Assembly: GCF_000767165.1 (NCBI RefSeq)
Contig: NZ_AXCZ01000010.1
Span: 1 to 36,163, forward strand
Length of the DNA: 36,163 nt
Source: Cellulomonas bogoriensis 69B4 = DSM 16987
GTDB lineage: Bacteria > Actinomycetota > Actinomycetes > Actinomycetales > Cellulomonadaceae
Direction of reading: 5' to 3'
Positions 23,182-29,869 of this stretch are shown piece by piece. A program made the position numbers and the translations under genes. The notes under the pieces are model-generated. The model ran no database searches and was not told the origin of the DNA. It saw nothing but the letters and a program-made list of their open reading frames with translations. How positions within the stretch are numbered: position 1 is the first letter of the stretch; each line of letters begins with the position of its first letter.

Positions 23182-24102
23182 TCAGGTGGCGGGGAATCTC
23201 GTCGCGCGCACCCCACGCAGGGCCTCCATGCGCCCCGCGACCTGCTCGAGCACGTCCTGCGAACCGGCGTAGACCCCCTCGTCGCGCGGCCAGTGGACCA
23301 CCACGTCGGTGAACCCCAGCGCCGCGGCCCGCTCCACCCCTTCGGCCAGCAGCTCCACCGAGCCCAGGGAGTAGCGGGGAGCCCCGTCCAGGCTCAGGTA
23401 CCGGTCGATGCCGGCCGGGTCCCGGCCGGCCTCACGGGCCACCCCGTCGAAACGGTCGACCAGGGCCGCCAAGCCGTCCCACCACCGCTCCTGGGCGTCC
23501 TGCGGCGAGCCGTCGTCCTGGACCACCGGCCCGTACGTGCCCCAGGCCTGACCCCACCGTGCCGCGACCCGCAGGGCACGGGGACCGTTGGCGGCGACCA
23601 CGAACGGCACCCGCGGGCGCTGCACGCAGCCGGGCAGCATGCGGGCCTCGTGCGCCTCGTACCACTGCCCGTGGAACGTCGTCACCGGCTCACGCAGCAG
23701 CCGATCCAGCAGGTCCACGAACTCCTCGAAGCGTGCCGCCCGGTCCGTCGGGACCGCGGCCGGACCCAGGACGTGGGCGTCCACGCCGGTGCCCCCGGCG
23801 CCGAGCCCCAGCAGGAACCGACCACCGGAGACGTCGTCCAGGCCCATGACGTCCTTGGCGAACGGCACCGGGTGACGGTAGTTGGGCCCCGCCACCCAGG
23901 TCCCGAGGCCGATCCGCTCGGTCGCGGTCGCGGCGGCGGCGAGCAGCGGCACGGTCGCCAGCCACGGCTCGTCCACCAGGGTGCGCCAGGCCAGGTGGTC
24001 GTACGTCCAGGCGTGGTCGAACCCGTAGTCCTCGGCCCGCCGCCAGCGGTCACGGTCCTGGGCCCATCGGACCTGGGGCAGCAGCACGATCCCCAGACGC
24101 AT
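23182..24102 (-). CDS. LLM-class flavin-dependent oxidoreductase
   Basis: A 306-residue luciferase-like TIM-barrel protein beginning MRLGIVLLPQVRWAQDRDRW, with WTYDHLAW, LGTWVAGPNYRHP and the RFLLGLGAGGTG segment of the family. Actinobacterial members use FMN or F420. The substrate is unknown, and it is only distantly like the LLM enzyme at 9271. It overlaps the upstream zincin gene by one base (TGATG), so the two are co-translated. Confidence 0.82.
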   Translation of the reverse strand: MRLGIVLLPQVRWAQDRDRWRRAEDYGFDHAWTYDHLAWRTLVDEPWLATVPLLAAAATATERIGLGTWVAGPNYRHPVPFAKDVMGLDDVSGGRFLLGLGAGGTGVDAHVLGPAAVPTDRAARFEEFVDLLDRLLREPVTTFHGQWYEAHEARMLPGCVQRPRVPFVVAANGPRALRVAARWGQAWGTYGPVVQDDGSPQDAQERWWDGLAALVDRFDGVAREAGRDPAGIDRYLSLDGAPRYSLGSVELLAEGVERAAALGFTDVVVHWPRDEGVYAGSQDVLEQVAGRMEALRGVRATRFPAT

Positions 24103-24455
24103 CAGGCCCACCCCAGCTCGTGCAGGCGCTCGTCGTCGATGCCGAAGTGGTGGGCGATCTCGTGGACGACGGTCACCGCGACCTCCTCGACGACCTCGTC
24201 CACCGTGTCGCAGATCGCCAGGGTCGGGTGACGGAAGATCGTGATGCGGTCCGGCAGCGACCCGGCCGACCACCAGTGGTCGCGCTCGGTCAGGGCCACC
24301 CCCTCGTAGACGCCCAGGAGCTCGGGCTCGTCCTCGGGCGCGTCGTCCTCGACCAGCACGACGACGTTGTCCATCTGAGCGGCGAGCTCGGGCGGGACGG
24401 TGTCCAGCGCGTCACGGACGGCGTCCTCGAACTCCTCACGGCTCATCTCCACCAC
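24102..24455 (-). CDS. MMP-like zincin (metallopeptidase family, PF06262-type)
   Basis: A small protein of about 117 residues with the zinc motif HEIAHHFGIDDERLHELGW (98-116): His98, Glu99 and His102, with a downstream acidic ligand likely in DDERL. The preceding segment DRITIFRHPTL matches the actinobacterial and thermophile MMP-like family. It has no signal peptide. Biological substrates are unknown, although the fold is a minimal metzincin-like protease. The start is either the GTG at 24455 or the ATG at 24446; the latter has GGTGG upstream. It heads a two-gene operon with the LLM gene and diverges from the tRNA array. Confidence 0.85.
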   Translation of the reverse strand: MVEMSREEFEDAVRDALDTVPPELAAQMDNVVVLVEDDAPEDEPELLGVYEGVALTERDHWWSAGSLPDRITIFRHPTLAICDTVDEVVEEVAVTVVHEIAHHFGIDDERLHELGWA

Positions 24456-24505
24456 CTGCCCATCATCCCCCGAGTCCGGCCACGAGCGGTCCGCCCGGGC
24501 CGACT

Positions 24506-24534
24506 TTGGAGATCCGGGCCGGACCCCGTATGCT
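24506..24534 (+). promoter_or_regulatory. Promoter of the tRNA-Glu/Asp/Phe array
   Basis: TTGGAG (24506-24511), a 17-base spacer and TATGCT (24529-24534) form a good vegetative sigma factor promoter, about 45 bases before tRNA-Glu. Confidence 0.65.
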
Positions 24535-24579
24535 TCACGAGGTCTTGCGACGCTTCGACGTCAGGGCGTCAGATGACTT

Positions 24580-24652
24580 GCCCCCATCGTCTAGCGGCCT
24601 AGGACCCCGCCCTTTCACGGCGGTAGCACGGGTTCGAATCCCGTTGGGGGTA
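24580..24652 (+). tRNA. tRNA-Glu (anticodon TTC)
   Basis: The acceptor GCCCCCA pairs with TGGGGGT. The anticodon stem CCGCC/GGCGG encloses CTTTCAC, giving TTC, and the T arm contains GGTTCGAATCC. No CCA is encoded. It is the first gene of a three-tRNA array. Confidence 0.96.
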
Positions 24653-24709
24653 CGGCACGTGCAGTGATATGAGTTACACCGCAGTTCAGCAGGACCTTGT
24701 TCCACACAA

Positions 24710-24783
24710 GGCCCCGTAGCGCAGTTGGTTAGCGCGCCGCCCTGTCACGGCGGAGGTCGCGGGTTCAAGTCCCGTCGGGGTCG
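24710..24783 (+). tRNA. tRNA-Asp (anticodon GTC)
   Basis: The acceptor GGCCCCG pairs with CGGGGTC. The anticodon stem CCGCC/GGCGG encloses CTGTCAC, giving GTC. No CCA is encoded. The first two bases also belong to a spacer hairpin CCTTGT/ACAAGG that may guide 5' processing. Confidence 0.96.
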
Positions 24784-24823
24784 CTCGTCGCAGCCCGGTC
24801 TCACGACCGGGAACCGACGTCTC

Positions 24824-24896
24824 GGCCAGATAGCTCAGTTGGTAGAGCGTTCGACTGAAAATCGAAAGGTCCGCGGTTCGAACCCGCGTCTGGCCA
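24824..24896 (+). tRNA. tRNA-Phe (anticodon GAA)
   Basis: The acceptor GGCCAGA pairs with TCTGGCC. The anticodon stem TTCGA/TCGAA encloses CTGAAAA, giving GAA. No CCA is encoded (ACCC follows). A hairpin CCCGGTC/GACCGGG lies in the spacer before it (24794-24811). Confidence 0.96.
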
Positions 24897-24969
24897 CCCA
24901 CGTTGAACGCCGCAGGCCCTCGCCCTGGCCTGCACACATCCTCTCCGATTGCCGAACCGGCGTGAGCCC

Positions 24970-24998
24970 GGTTGGCTTGGCTCGGAACCAAGCCGACC
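24970..24998 (+). terminator. Hairpin after the tRNA array
   Basis: GGTTGGCTTGG (24970-24980) pairs with CCAAGCCGACC (24988-24998) with one G-T pair and a CTCGGAA loop; flanking GCCCG and CGGGC could extend the stem. It lies about 75 bases after tRNA-Phe and before the DUF1469 gene. Confidence 0.65.
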
Positions 24999-25036
24999 CC
25001 CGGGCCACCCCCGGCCGAAGAGAAGGATGTGGTGAG

Positions 25037-25444
25037 GTGAGCAGCACGGGACGTCCCGACACCCGCCCGAGCATCGGAGAGCTCGTGGGCAGCCTGACGG
25101 AGAAGCTGTCCCGGCTGATCCGCGACGAGATCAGCCTCGCCAAGGCCGAGATGGCGCAGAAGGCCAAGCACGCCGGGGTCGGTGCCGGCCTGCTCGCCGG
25201 GGCCGCGCTGCTCGGGTTCTTCGCCCTCGCCACCCTGATCGCCACGGCCGTCCTCGGCCTCGCCGAGGTGCTGGCACCCTGGTTGGCAGCCCTGATCGTG
25301 ACCCTGGTGCTGCTGACGATCACCGGGATCCTGGCACTGGTCGGGGTCAAAGCGCTCAAGAAGGGTGTCCCGCCCGTCCCCGAGCGCGCCCAGAGCAGCC
25401 TCCGCTCCGACGTCGAGGCCGTGAAGGAAGGACTGCAGCGATGA
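25037..25444 (+). CDS. DUF1469 / phage-holin-superfamily membrane protein
   Basis: A 135-residue protein. A 25-residue polar start leads into SIGELVGSLTEKLSRLIRDEISLAKAEMAQK, an amphipathic helix, then two membrane helices at about 48-75 and 83-108, and a charged tail. This is the Phage_holin_3_6 (DUF1469, YqjE-like) pattern. Despite the name these are chromosomal envelope or stress proteins, and nothing phage-like is nearby. The start GTG (25037) follows AAGGATGTGGTGAG. Its stop overlaps the next start (ATGA), linking it with the DUF3618 gene, the usual partner. Confidence 0.82.
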   Translation: MSSTGRPDTRPSIGELVGSLTEKLSRLIRDEISLAKAEMAQKAKHAGVGAGLLAGAALLGFFALATLIATAVLGLAEVLAPWLAALIVTLVLLTITGILALVGVKALKKGVPPVPERAQSSLRSDVEAVKEGLQR

Positions 25445-25752
25445 GCCCCACCACCCCCGACGCAGCCGAGCAGGACACCCGCTCCCCCGCCCAGATCGAG
25501 GCGGACATCGCTCGCACCCGCCAGGAGATCAAGCTCGCCGTCGACGAGCTCTCCAACCGCCTGGACCCCCGCGTCCAGGCCAAGGCCGTCGGGGATGAGA
25601 CCCGGGCCGCAGCGGCCGACCTTCGACGCCGGCTGGCACGGGAACCACGCGGCCTGACCGAGTCCCCGCCCACCACCCGCGGCTGGGTCGTCCTGGGGGT
25701 CGGCGCCGCCCTCACGGCCCTGGTCCTGACCGCCGTCGTACGTCGCCTCTAG
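25441..25752 (+). CDS. DUF3618 membrane-tethered protein
   Basis: A 103-residue protein with RSPAQIEADIARTRQEIKLAVDELSNRLDPR at about 15-45, the DUF3618 signature, probably a coiled helix. A linker and one C-terminal membrane helix (about 80-99) follow, then RRL. It is the usual companion of DUF1469 proteins, comparable to the ElaB/YqjD-YqjE pairs of proteobacteria. It is translationally coupled to the upstream gene. The precise role is unknown. Confidence 0.82.
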   Translation: MSPTTPDAAEQDTRSPAQIEADIARTRQEIKLAVDELSNRLDPRVQAKAVGDETRAAAADLRRRLAREPRGLTESPPTTRGWVVLGVGAALTALVLTAVVRRL

Positions 25753-25781
25753 ACCGCCGGCAGCGGCTCCTGGACGCAACG

Positions 25782-25818
25782 CGAGGGCCCCACCACCGTC
25801 ATGGTGGTAGGGCCCTCG
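25782..25818. terminator. Bidirectional hairpin terminator
   Basis: CGAGGGCCC plus ACCACC (25782-25797) pairs with GGTGGT plus GGGCCCTCG (25803-25818), with one unpaired position per side and a GTCAT loop. It lies between the convergent DUF3618 and BldC-like genes. Confidence 0.85.
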
Positions 25819-25852
25819 TCGTACCGGGTGCTGAGCGGCCGGGCGCCGTCGC

Positions 25853-26074
25853 TCAGAACCCTCCCTCCCGGCGCGGCACCAAACGCTGCGCCGGGACGTC
25901 CAGCATCTCCCGGACCTCGCCCTCACGGTAGCGACGGTGCCCGCCGAGGGTACGGACGGGCGTGAGCCTGCCGGCGTCCGCCCACCGGCTGACGGTCTTC
26001 GGGTCGACGTCGAACATCGCAGCCACCTCACGGGGCGTCAAGAGCGCCTGGGGGGCGGTGGGTCGTCCTGACAC
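25853..26074 (-). CDS. bldC: BldC-like MerR-family DNA-binding protein
   Basis: A 73-residue protein consisting of one winged helix: LLTPREVAAMFDVDPKTVSRWADAGRLTPVRTLGGHRRYRE. This closely matches Streptomyces BldC, a 68-residue MerR-like regulator that binds direct repeats head to tail and holds back development. There is no effector domain. The GTG start is preceded by GGAGGAGGG. In non-sporulating relatives it is still conserved and its targets are less clear. The upstream open frame is not protein-like. Confidence 0.88.
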   Translation of the reverse strand: MSGRPTAPQALLTPREVAAMFDVDPKTVSRWADAGRLTPVRTLGGHRRYREGEVREMLDVPAQRLVPRREGGF

Positions 26075-26475
26075 GTGATCCCTCCTCCTACGGCCTGCTC
26101 GGTCCGGACCCCCACGGCGTCCACGGCCCGCCGACCGGATGAAACTCATGCTCGCACGGGCCCCCGGGGCCCGCACCCGCATGCTCCACGTCCCCCACCC
26201 CGCGGGTGCGGAATCCACTACGGTAAGCGCCTTCCCGGGCTGGTGAGCCGGACAGTTCGGGCACCGCTTTGCGGGTTCCTCACCTGCACCGCACCACCCC
26301 CCGAAGGCCGTGAGGAGGGCCACCGACGGTGCCCGGCCCGAGCGTCGCGACCCCCGCAGGTCGCAGGGAGGGCCCCGGAGCATGTACCGTTAGCGAACGA
26401 CGAAGAACCAGCACCCCGGGGCCGCAACGTGACACACGGTGCCGCCCCGCTTCTACGTTAGAGGGGGTCGGTGCC
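26075..26475. other. 400-bp gene-free region between BldC and DUF3073 genes
   Basis: No protein-like frame or tRNA is seen. It holds a perfect GC palindrome, CGGGCCCC/GGGGCCCG (26157-26173), and a 9-bp inverted repeat, CGCACCCGC (26172-26180) / GCGGGTGCG (26202-26210). TACGTT at 26454-26459 with GTGACA 19 bases upstream may be the DUF3073 promoter. TACCGT near 26385 is a second candidate. It could carry a long 5' leader or small RNA, but no known riboswitch was recognised. Confidence 0.4.
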
Positions 26476-26673
26476 ATGGGGCGCGGCCGTCAGAAGGCTA
26501 AGCAGACCAAGGTCGCTCGAGCGCTGAAGTACTCCAGCTATGAGCCGAACTACAAGGCTCTTGAGCAGGAGCTCACCTCAGGCGCGCGCCGAAGCGACCT
26601 GGTCACCGAGAACCCTCACGGGTCCGGGGACCACGACGACGACCTCAGAGACTGGTCGCCGGACGATCGTTGA
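26476..26673 (+). CDS. DUF3073 protein
   Basis: A 65-residue protein starting MGRGRQKAKQTKVARALKYSSYEPNYKALEQEL, the highly conserved DUF3073 motif of actinobacteria. The N-terminus is basic; the C-terminal third is acidic (Asp-rich). It has no membrane segment. Function is unknown; the basic head suggests nucleic acid or ribosome contact, which is inference. The ATG follows GAGGGGG. It is followed directly by a terminator. Confidence 0.85.
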   Translation: MGRGRQKAKQTKVARALKYSSYEPNYKALEQELTSGARRSDLVTENPHGSGDHDDDLRDWSPDDR

Positions 26674-26676
26674 CGT

Positions 26677-26722
26677 CGTGTGCGCCTGCCGCGCCGGTCT
26701 GACCGGCCGGTAGGCGCACACG
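26677..26722. terminator. Long hairpin terminator between DUF3073 and purM
   Basis: CGTGTGCGCCT (26677-26687) pairs with AGGCGCACACG (26712-26722). The inside folds further through CCGGT (26694-26698) / ACCGG (26702-26706). It starts three bases after the DUF3073 stop and probably also ends the convergent purF-purM transcript. Confidence 0.85.
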
Positions 26723-26815
26723 TCTCGTTCGTCCATCTGGGTGACAGCACCCGGGCCGATCCTTGGCGACCCGTCGCGCAGCGGCGACGTGCACAGTCGC
26801 TCCCCGGGTACTGCG

Positions 26816-27934
26816 TCAGCCGGCGCGGTACCCGTTGCGCAGGTGCACCGTGCCGCCGTCGACACCCTTGGCGCCCCGGACCACGTCCGTGCCGGCGGGC
26901 TCACCCTGGTCCTCGCCGACCGTGCCCAGGACCCACGCGTCGATCCCTGCGGCGCGCAACGACGCGATCGCCGGGTCCGCTCCCGCAGGACCCACCACAG
27001 CCACCATCCCGACACCCAGGTTCAGGGTGCGCTCGAGGTCGGCCCACGGCACCTGCCCCAGGCCTCGCACCATGTCGAACACGGGCGGGACCGTCCAGCA
27101 CGACCGGTCGACGTCCGCGGCCAGGCCCCGGGGGATCACGCGGGCCAGGTTCGCCGCCAGACCTCCACCGGTGACGTGGCTGAAGACCCGGACCTCGGCG
27201 GCGGGGTCGCGCGCCAGGTCCAGGCACGGGCGCGTGTACAGGCGGGTGGGCTCCAGGAGCTCCAGGCCCAGCTCCCGGCCCAGCTCGTCGACGTGACGGT
27301 CCAGGGACCAGCCCGCCAGCTGCACCACCCGGCGCACCAGGGAGTAGCCGTTGGAGTGCAGCCCTGACGAGGCCATCGCGACCACCACGTCGCCGGCCCT
27401 GACCCGCTCCGGGCCGAGCAGCGCATCAGCCTCGACCACACCGGTCGCCGCACCGGCCACGTCGTACTCGTCAGGGCCCAGCAGACCAGGGTGCTCGGCG
27501 GTCTCACCGCCCACCAGGGCCGTACCCGTCTCGGCGCACGCCGCGGCGATCCCCCGCACGATCGCGGCGACGCGCTCGGGCACGACCGAGCCGGTCGCGA
27601 TGTAGTCCGTCATGACCAGGGGCTCGGCACCCACCACGACGATGTCGTCCACGACCATGCCGACCAGGTCGAACCCGATCGTGTCGTGCACGTCCATCGC
27701 CTGGGCGATGGCGACCTTGGTGCCCACGCCGTCCGTCGAGCTCGCCAGCAACGGGCGCAGGTACCGGGTCAGCGCAGACGCGTCGTACAGGCCGGCGAAG
27801 CCCCCGACACCACCCAGGACCTGGGGGCCGTGGGTCGCCCGGACCGCGTCCTTCATCAGCTCCACGGCCCGGTCACCGGCCTCGGTGTCCACACCGGCCG
27901 ACGCGTACGTCACCGGCTGGTTCGCGGCGCTCAC
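26816..27934 (-). CDS. purM: Phosphoribosylformylglycinamidine cyclo-ligase (AIR synthetase)
   Basis: A 372-residue PurM. It has TYASAGVDTEAGDRAV at the N-terminus, SSTDGVGTKVAIA, DLVGMVVDDIVVVGAEPLVMTDYIATG and GGETAEHPG, then SSGLHSNGYSLVRR and FSHVTGGGLAANLARVIP. It makes aminoimidazole ribotide from FGAM with ATP, step five of purine synthesis. It starts with GTG, and GTGA overlaps the purF stop, so the pair is co-translated. purF-purM is a classical actinobacterial order. Confidence 0.95.
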   Translation of the reverse strand: MSAANQPVTYASAGVDTEAGDRAVELMKDAVRATHGPQVLGGVGGFAGLYDASALTRYLRPLLASSTDGVGTKVAIAQAMDVHDTIGFDLVGMVVDDIVVVGAEPLVMTDYIATGSVVPERVAAIVRGIAAACAETGTALVGGETAEHPGLLGPDEYDVAGAATGVVEADALLGPERVRAGDVVVAMASSGLHSNGYSLVRRVVQLAGWSLDRHVDELGRELGLELLEPTRLYTRPCLDLARDPAAEVRVFSHVTGGGLAANLARVIPRGLAADVDRSCWTVPPVFDMVRGLGQVPWADLERTLNLGVGMVAVVGPAGADPAIASLRAAGIDAWVLGTVGEDQGEPAGTDVVRGAKGVDGGTVHLRNGYRAG

Positions 27935-29475
27935 GGGTGCTCCAGCGCCGTGGAGGCGCCCGCCGAGCCCAGGAGGGTCGACAACCCGTCCTCAGGTGCA
28001 CCCAGCGCGAGCTCGCTCTGCTCCAGCAGGTGCTTGCCCAGGCGGTCCGAGGCCGGCAGCTCGATCGGGTAACGGCCGGTGAAGCACGCCGTGCACAACC
28101 GCGACGAGGGTTGCTCGGTGGCCTGGACCATGCCCTCCAGCGAGATGTAGCCCAGGGAGTCGGCGCCGATCGACCGGCCGATCTCCTCAGGCGACAACCC
28201 GGTGGCGATCAGCTCGGCGCGCGAGGCGAAGTCGATGCCGTAGAAGCAGGGCCACATCACCGGCGGGGCCGAGATGCGGATGTGGATCTCGGCGGCACCC
28301 GCCTCACGCAGCATGCGCACCAGAGCCCGCTGGGTGTTGCCGCGGACGATCGTGTCGTCGACGACGACCAGGCGCTGGCCCTGGATGACCTCGCGCAGCG
28401 GGTTCAGCTTGAGCCGGATCCCGAGCTGGCGCAACGTCTGGGACGGCTGGATGAACGTCCGGCCCACGTAGGCGTTCTTCGTCAGGCCCTGGGCGTACCG
28501 GATGCCCGACTCGGCGGCGTACCCGATGGCCGCAGGCGTCCCGGACTCCGGGACCGGGATCACCAGGTCGGCGTCCACCGGGTGCTCCCGGGCCAGGGCG
28601 CGGCCCATCTCGACCCTGGCGGCGTGCACCGACCGACCCGAGATCGAGGTGTCGGGGCGGGCCAGGTACACGTACTCGAACACGCACCCGGTCGGGGTCT
28701 TCTCGGCGAACTGACGGGTGCGGAGCCCGTCGGCGTCGATGGCCACGAGCTCACCGGGCTCGACCTCACGCACGAACGACGCACCCACGATGTCCAGCGC
28801 CGCGGTCTCGCTCGCCACGACCCAGCCGCGCTCCAGCCGGCCCAGCACCAGCGGGCGGACGCCGTGCGGGTCCCGCGCCGCGTAGAGGGTGTTCTCGTCC
28901 ATGAACACCAGGCAGAACGCACCCTTGAGGCGAGGCAGCACCTCCAAGGCGGTGGCCTCGAGGGTGTGGTCGGGGTCGCCCGCCAGCAGCGCCGTGACCA
29001 GCGCCGTGTCGGTGGTGGTCCCGCGTGCCAACTCCCCGCGTCGCCGCGAGCCGTACCGCTCGGCGACCAGGTCGACCAGCTCGGCCGAGTTCGTGAGGTT
29101 GCCGTTGTGGGCCAACGCGATGGTCCCACCCGCGGTCGGCCCCAGGGTCGGCTGGGCGTTCTCCCACGTCGAGGCACCGGTCGTGGAATAGCGGGTGTGC
29201 CCCACCGCGATGTGCCCGGTCAGGGCGTTGAGCGCGGTCTCGTCGAACACCTGGGACACCAGTCCCATGTCCTTGTAGACCAGCAGCTGCTCGCCGTTGG
29301 AGGTCGCGATGCCCGCCGACTCCTGGCCCCGGTGCTGCAAGGCGTAGAGGCCGAAGTACGTGAGCTTCGCCACCTCCTCTCCAGGAGCCCAGACCCCGAA
29401 GACGCCGCATGCGTCCTGGGGGCCCTTCTCACCGGGCAAGAGGTCATGTGTCAGTCGTCCGTCACCGCGGGCCAC
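27931..29475 (-). CDS. purF: Amidophosphoribosyltransferase
   Basis: A protein of about 514 residues. The N-terminal glutamine amidotransferase domain has its nucleophile Cys23 in DACGVFGVW, preceded by a likely cleaved propeptide. The phosphoribosyltransferase domain carries the PRPP loop VVVDDTIVRGNTQ. Cysteines in CVFEY, WPCFYG and LCTACFTG match the ligands of the 4Fe-4S cluster in the B. subtilis type. It catalyses the first committed step of purine synthesis. The GTG at 29475 begins VARGDGRLTHDL, typical of actinobacterial PurF; an in-frame GTG at 29490 is an alternative. No strong ribosome binding site is seen for either. Confidence 0.92.
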   Translation of the reverse strand: MARGDGRLTHDLLPGEKGPQDACGVFGVWAPGEEVAKLTYFGLYALQHRGQESAGIATSNGEQLLVYKDMGLVSQVFDETALNALTGHIAVGHTRYSTTGASTWENAQPTLGPTAGGTIALAHNGNLTNSAELVDLVAERYGSRRRGELARGTTTDTALVTALLAGDPDHTLEATALEVLPRLKGAFCLVFMDENTLYAARDPHGVRPLVLGRLERGWVVASETAALDIVGASFVREVEPGELVAIDADGLRTRQFAEKTPTGCVFEYVYLARPDTSISGRSVHAARVEMGRALAREHPVDADLVIPVPESGTPAAIGYAAESGIRYAQGLTKNAYVGRTFIQPSQTLRQLGIRLKLNPLREVIQGQRLVVVDDTIVRGNTQRALVRMLREAGAAEIHIRISAPPVMWPCFYGIDFASRAELIATGLSPEEIGRSIGADSLGYISLEGMVQATEQPSSRLCTACFTGRYPIELPASDRLGKHLLEQSELALGAPEDGLSTLLGSAGASTALEHP

Positions 29476-29555
29476 ACCGTCATGGTTGCACACCTGACGC
29501 CGGACCTCGCACCGTGCCCGGCTTCTGGGCCGGGACCGAAGGGGCCGGCGACCGG

Positions 29556-29837
29556 TCAGCGGCGGCTGCGCCGGTCGGCGACCAGCGCCAGGCCCGCCCC
29601 GAGCAGGGCACCGAGCACCGCCAGGGTCAGTGCCGTCAGTGCCAGGACCGCCCCGATGCCCGTCCCGGTGCGCTCGGCGGGCCACAGGAGCACCAGGGGG
29701 ACCGCCACCACGAGCCCGACGACGACTCCCGCGATCACGAACCCGCGGTAGCGCGGAGCGCGCCGCACCCGGCCCCGCACGACCTCGCCCTCAGGCGGGT
29801 CGACGGGACCGGGTGCGGGGGGTGTCTGGTCGGCCAC
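29556..29837 (-). CDS. Small two-helix membrane protein
   Basis: A 93-residue protein with a Pro-rich polar start, a basic patch (RGRVRRAPRYRG), two membrane helices at about 33-53 and 60-85, and a basic tail (DRRSRR). I do not recognise a characterised family, but small membrane proteins are often found next to purF in actinomycetes. It starts with GTG and lies 80 bp upstream of purF on the same strand, so it may share its transcript. A -10-like TAAGGT lies six bases before the start, suggesting a leaderless mRNA. Confidence 0.7.
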   Translation of the reverse strand: MADQTPPAPGPVDPPEGEVVRGRVRRAPRYRGFVIAGVVVGLVVAVPLVLLWPAERTGTGIGAVLALTALTLAVLGALLGAGLALVADRRSRR

Positions 29838-29843
29838 AGGGTG

Positions 29844-29849
29844 ACCTTA
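29844..29849 (-). promoter_or_regulatory. Putative -10 box for the small membrane protein (and purF-purM)
   Basis: On the minus strand TAAGGT is followed after six bases by the GTG start at 29837. CTGATC about 18 bases upstream is a weak -35 and overlaps the stop of the nucleotidase gene. Confidence 0.35.
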
Positions 29850-29869
29850 CCCGGGGCCGCTGTCCCCGA

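Noticed and set aside
27937-29751. 604-codon plus-strand open frame
   Set aside because: Antisense to purF, which is unmistakable.
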